A stretch of DNA of 64,000 nt from an uncultured Oscillospiraceae bacterium (GTDB lineage: Bacteria; Bacillota; Clostridia; Oscillospirales; Oscillospiraceae): assembly GCA_910579965.1 (NCBI GenBank), contig CAJTWF010000007.1:1-64000 (forward strand), read 5' to 3'. Each line of letters begins with the position of its first letter. The stretch's first letter is position 1. Below the pieces are notes generated by a model. That model saw only the letters and a list, made by a program, of their open reading frames with translations, ran no database searches and was not told the DNA's origin. Positions 61,484 through 64,000 of this stretch are shown here, in pieces. The position numbers and the translations under genes are program-made.

Positions 61484-63145
61484 TCAGTTCATGCTGATTG
61501 CAGGCGCGGGCGTCACCGGCTGCAAATCGTACACCTGGGTAAACTGCTCCTTTCGCTCCGGGGTAAGGTGATGGCTGACCAGGATCAGCGTCAGCTCCGG
61601 GTTGGCTAACAGGCTTTTCTCCACAATATCAGCGTTTTTCTGATCCAGGGCGCTGGTGCCCTCATCCACCAGGAGGATGGAGCGGTCATGGATCAGGGCG
61701 CGGGCGATGGCTACCCGCTGCTTCTGCCCGCCGGAGAGACTGCCGCCCTCCTCGCCCACGGCGGTGTCCAGGCCGTCGGGCATGGAGGCCAGATCGCCCG
61801 CCAAGGCGCTGTCCCGCAGGGCCTTTTCCATCTGTGCGTCAGTGAATGTCCCGCCCAGGGTGATATTGTCCCGGATGGTGGCGTTGAACAGGAACACATT
61901 CTGCTCAATGTAGCTCATCTGCTGCTGGAGCTGCTCTGGGGTAAAATCCCTGGCGTCCCTGCCGTCAAAGCGAATGACGCCGCCATAGTCCGGCAGCCAG
62001 CCCAGCAGCAGCTTCAGCAGGGTGGATTTTCCGCAGCCGGAGGGGCCGGTGAGGGCATATTTGCCGCCCTTCTGAAACTGAAGGGACAAGTCTTGCAGGA
62101 TGGGCTTTTTACCGTACTGAAAACTGAGATTTTCAACGGCAATGGCGCGGTTTACCTGCTCCAGTCCAGAACCGGCCGGGGGCTGGGCGTCACCGGCGCG
62201 GACGGTGATCTTCTCAAAATAGGGCTTGGAGGAGGAGATGGACAGCAGGAGCTGCGCCATGCGCCCCAGACCGTTGGAAAGGCTTCCGCACAGGTTGCCG
62301 CCGCCCATCAGGGAACCCTGGAGGATTACCCCCTGGATAGACAGCACGCCAATGAGAACGTTGACCAGCATCTGACACAGGATATTGATACAGCCAATTC
62401 CCGCGCTGACAAAGCCCTTCACATAAGTCAGGCGAAACCTGGGCTTTTCAATTTGATCGCTGGCCATGTCCGCGCCCTGGCTGAATCGCTGCTCCCGGCC
62501 AAAGAAACGCAGCACATCATAACCCGCCAAAAGGTCTTTCAATTTGCTGGTGGCCGCCGCCTGCTCCTGGACGCAGATGCCGCCCAGCTTTTCCATCCGC
62601 TGATTGAACAGCTGGGGTACAAACAGCATGACCGCAGCGGTCACCAGCGCGGCCCCCAGCAGTGACCAATGGAGCGTCAGCAGCGCGGCGGCGCTGAATA
62701 CGATGATGGCCGCAGAATCCACACACTGATAGAAGGGCTTCCAGGCAAGGCTTTCGATCTGATTGATATCATTGGTAAACCAGGACAGGTATTCCCCGGT
62801 GTCCAGCTCGTGGAACTCCCTATGATTTTTTTGCAGCAGCGTTGCCGCCATATCCCGCCGGACGGCATTGTTCATAGATCGAACCGCGCGGCCTTGAAAA
62901 AACTCCTGCAAGCTGTTGACCCCAAGCAGAAGGAACCACGCGCCCGCCATCATCAAAATCCAAAAGCCAAACCCACGCAGATCACGCTCAATGATACGCT
63001 GAAACATCTGGATCATCATTAGACTGGTTCCGGTTTGGAGCGCACACGCAGCCAGAGCCGGAAGGATTGCCAGAAAATTGGCCCCCCAGAATTTCTTCAA
63101 ATAATAGACCATGCCCGTATTGGCTTTCCTTTTACTGGCCTTCAT
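61484..63145 (-). CDS. ABC exporter, fused permease and ATPase
   Basis: This 553-residue half-transporter has six helices in the first ~300 residues (FLAILPALAACALQTGTSLMMIQMF ... WILMMAGAWFLLLGVNSL ... VSAGIGCINILCQMLVNVLIGVLSI). The ATPase has Walker A GPSGCGKSTLLKLLLG, Q-loop YIEQNVFLFNATIRDNI, signature SLSGGQKQRVAIARAL, Walker B ILLVDEGTSALD and LILVSHHL. In Walker B the catalytic residue is Glu. The start ATG 63145 follows AAGGAGA and overlaps the XRE regulator gene by 14 bp. Substrate could be a drug, peptide or lipid; the regulator next door suggests an inducible system. It would work as a homodimer. Confidence 0.9.
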   Translation of the reverse strand: MKASKRKANTGMVYYLKKFWGANFLAILPALAACALQTGTSLMMIQMFQRIIERDLRGFGFWILMMAGAWFLLLGVNSLQEFFQGRAVRSMNNAVRRDMAATLLQKNHREFHELDTGEYLSWFTNDINQIESLAWKPFYQCVDSAAIIVFSAAALLTLHWSLLGAALVTAAVMLFVPQLFNQRMEKLGGICVQEQAAATSKLKDLLAGYDVLRFFGREQRFSQGADMASDQIEKPRFRLTYVKGFVSAGIGCINILCQMLVNVLIGVLSIQGVILQGSLMGGGNLCGSLSNGLGRMAQLLLSISSSKPYFEKITVRAGDAQPPAGSGLEQVNRAIAVENLSFQYGKKPILQDLSLQFQKGGKYALTGPSGCGKSTLLKLLLGWLPDYGGVIRFDGRDARDFTPEQLQQQMSYIEQNVFLFNATIRDNITLGGTFTDAQMEKALRDSALAGDLASMPDGLDTAVGEEGGSLSGGQKQRVAIARALIHDRSILLVDEGTSALDQKNADIVEKSLLANPELTLILVSHHLTPERKEQFTQVYDLQPVTPAPAISMN

Positions 63146-64000
63146 GCTGCTTTTTCTCCTTCGTGTCTCTCCAGATCTCGTCCGGACCCAGAGGCGGCTC
63201 CCAATCCCCAAGCCGCACACTGTTCAGATCAGACTGCATAAAACACCTGGTCAGGTAGAGGAATGGGACAAGCTTCAGTGGTTCCGCAACCCGATAAGCC
63301 TTTACCTCGCCGTCCTCCACCTCCAGATTCACGGAACGCAGGATGCTCCTCTCCGCCAGTGCGTCCAGCAGCTCCTCCGCTGTTTCACGGGGCATCTTCA
63401 GATGCTTTGCCGCCACGATCGGGGAGAAATAGCTGAGCTTCCGGCTGTGAAGGTATTCCAGCAGCTCCAGGCAGCCGGGCCTTGCCAACAGCGCAAACAG
63501 GCGGCGGTACTCGCTTTTGGGTGCAAACCACTGGGCGTAACCCTTTTCGGGCTTTGGCCAGAGGGTGACGAAGGACAGGTCCTCCGCGTGAATGTCCAGC
63601 AGGATACCATCTCCGCCCCAGCATTGACTGAGCATCAGCCGGTCATCATCACCCAGGTCAGGCTGGCACGTTTCCAGATAGCCTATCTCCGGCAAGCTCA
63701 GCCCATCCGGCAGGAAGTACTTGACGGAGGCCCAGACCAAACGGCAGAACTGCCCCATTCGCTCCTTGTTGGGGAAGCCCCGCAGCCAGCGGCCCACCGC
63801 GTCCTCCACATCCACCTGCTCCCCGCCCTCCAGTCCAAAGAGGGCGTCCATCGTTACGCCCAGCTGTCTGGACAGGACAGGCAGCAATTCCACGTCCGGC
63901 GCACCGCCCTTCTCCCACTTGCCCACAGCCTGGGAGGATACCCCCGCCATCTTACCCAGCTGTTCCTGGGTAAGGCCCCGTTCTTTTCGCAGCGCGGCAA
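63132..64000 (-). CDS. XRE-family regulator with C-terminal winged-helix-like domain (start beyond window)
   Basis: The gene enters from the right edge; the start is outside. At least 288 residues are visible. The N-terminal HTH reads AALRKERGLTQEQLGKMAGVSSQAVGKWEKGGAPDVELLPVLSRQLGVTMDALFGLEGG. A middle domain follows (WLRGFPNKERMGQFCRLVWASVKYFLP ... GILLDIHAEDLSFVTLWPKPEKGYAQWF). A further helical domain, FALLARPGCLELLEYLHSRKLSYFSPIVAAKHLKMPRETAEELLDALAERSILRSV, looks like an ArsR/winged-helix module. The C-terminus is LTRCFMQSDLNSVRLGDWEPPLG. It overlaps the ABC exporter gene by 14 bp and probably controls it. Confidence 0.85.
   Translation of the reverse strand, partial: AALRKERGLTQEQLGKMAGVSSQAVGKWEKGGAPDVELLPVLSRQLGVTMDALFGLEGGEQVDVEDAVGRWLRGFPNKERMGQFCRLVWASVKYFLPDGLSLPEIGYLETCQPDLGDDDRLMLSQCWGGDGILLDIHAEDLSFVTLWPKPEKGYAQWFAPKSEYRRLFALLARPGCLELLEYLHSRKLSYFSPIVAAKHLKMPRETAEELLDALAERSILRSVNLEVEDGEVKAYRVAEPLKLVPFLYLTRCFMQSDLNSVRLGDWEPPLGPDEIWRDTKEKKQHEGQ

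Overview
The window is GC-rich (roughly 60-65 % by eye) except for a few AT-rich patches. Its gene content points to an anaerobic gut Clostridia of the Oscillospiraceae type (Flavonifractor / Pseudoflavonifractor / Lawsonibacter-like): a SCIFF peptide with its radical SAM maturase, a selD-yqeB-yqeC selenium set, YitT, DegV, BioY, a Bce-type transporter with its two-component system, RpiR/DUF624 genes, an ECF sigma/anti-sigma pair and many small XRE regulators. The genus is an inference; there is no rRNA in the window. Promoters follow the sigma-A pattern (TTGACA-17-TATAAT), and several overlap dyad operators.

Layout. 1-1.7 kb: an AT-rich, foreign-looking edge with an apolipoprotein N-acyltransferase-like gene (cut by the window) and a broken CPBP protease gene. 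1.8-8.5 kb: orphan citC, a molybdopterin-binding protein, YitT, a sigma factor with an uncharacterised repeat protein, and a PadR-DUF2812 pair with a dyad operator. 8.5-9.8 kb: a phage-type endolysin-holin pair beside two tRNA-Leu genes. 9.9-15.9 kb: a tight operon pdxK-thyA-folA-recG, then smpB, a cyclophilin and the tmRNA gene. 16-20.2 kb: two convergent LysR genes, then two modules each pairing a small membrane protein with a short XRE regulator. 20.5-23.3 kb: a ZIP transporter, a decayed IS630-type element and a membrane-anchored XRE protein. 23.4-28.6 kb: a complete Bce-type peptide-sensing/resistance module. 28.7-34.2 kb: TraX, then a minus-strand operon (degenerate kinase, mnmA, yqeC, yqeB, selD). 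34.5-37 kb: gapA, followed by a strip of decayed mobile DNA (integrase stub, 124-bp MITE, flavodoxin fragment) and an AT-rich reductase. 37-41 kb: O-antigen-ligase-like protein and sugar transferase. 41-46 kb: GNAT, ECF sigma/anti-sigma, bioY with a BirA operator, an Ig-like membrane protein, a glutamine amidotransferase and tRNA-Gly. 46-51.3 kb: RpiR and DUF624 genes, then the SCIFF cassette scfA-scfB with a translationally coupled decarboxylase. 51.4-61.3 kb: miaB, a fusion of a TetM/EF-G-like GTPase to a YacP/Rae1-like NYN nuclease domain, DegV, GNAT, a TcdA-like E1 enzyme, a membrane-anchored parvulin foldase and an iron-sulfur aldo/keto reductase. 61.5-64 kb: an ABC exporter coupled to an XRE regulator that runs off the edge.

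The strongest candidates for new biology are the GTPase-NYN fusion (a possible ribosome A-site nuclease with its own delivery factor), the two XRE/membrane-protein modules with palindromic promoters, the LysR gene with no canonical start codon, the sensor-kinase-like protein with Asn at the phospho-His position in the selenium/thiouridine operon, the sigma-linked VNGK repeat protein, and a family of A/T hairpin repeats, one copy of which supplies the C-terminus of YqeB. All functional calls rest on reading the sequence; no database search was run.
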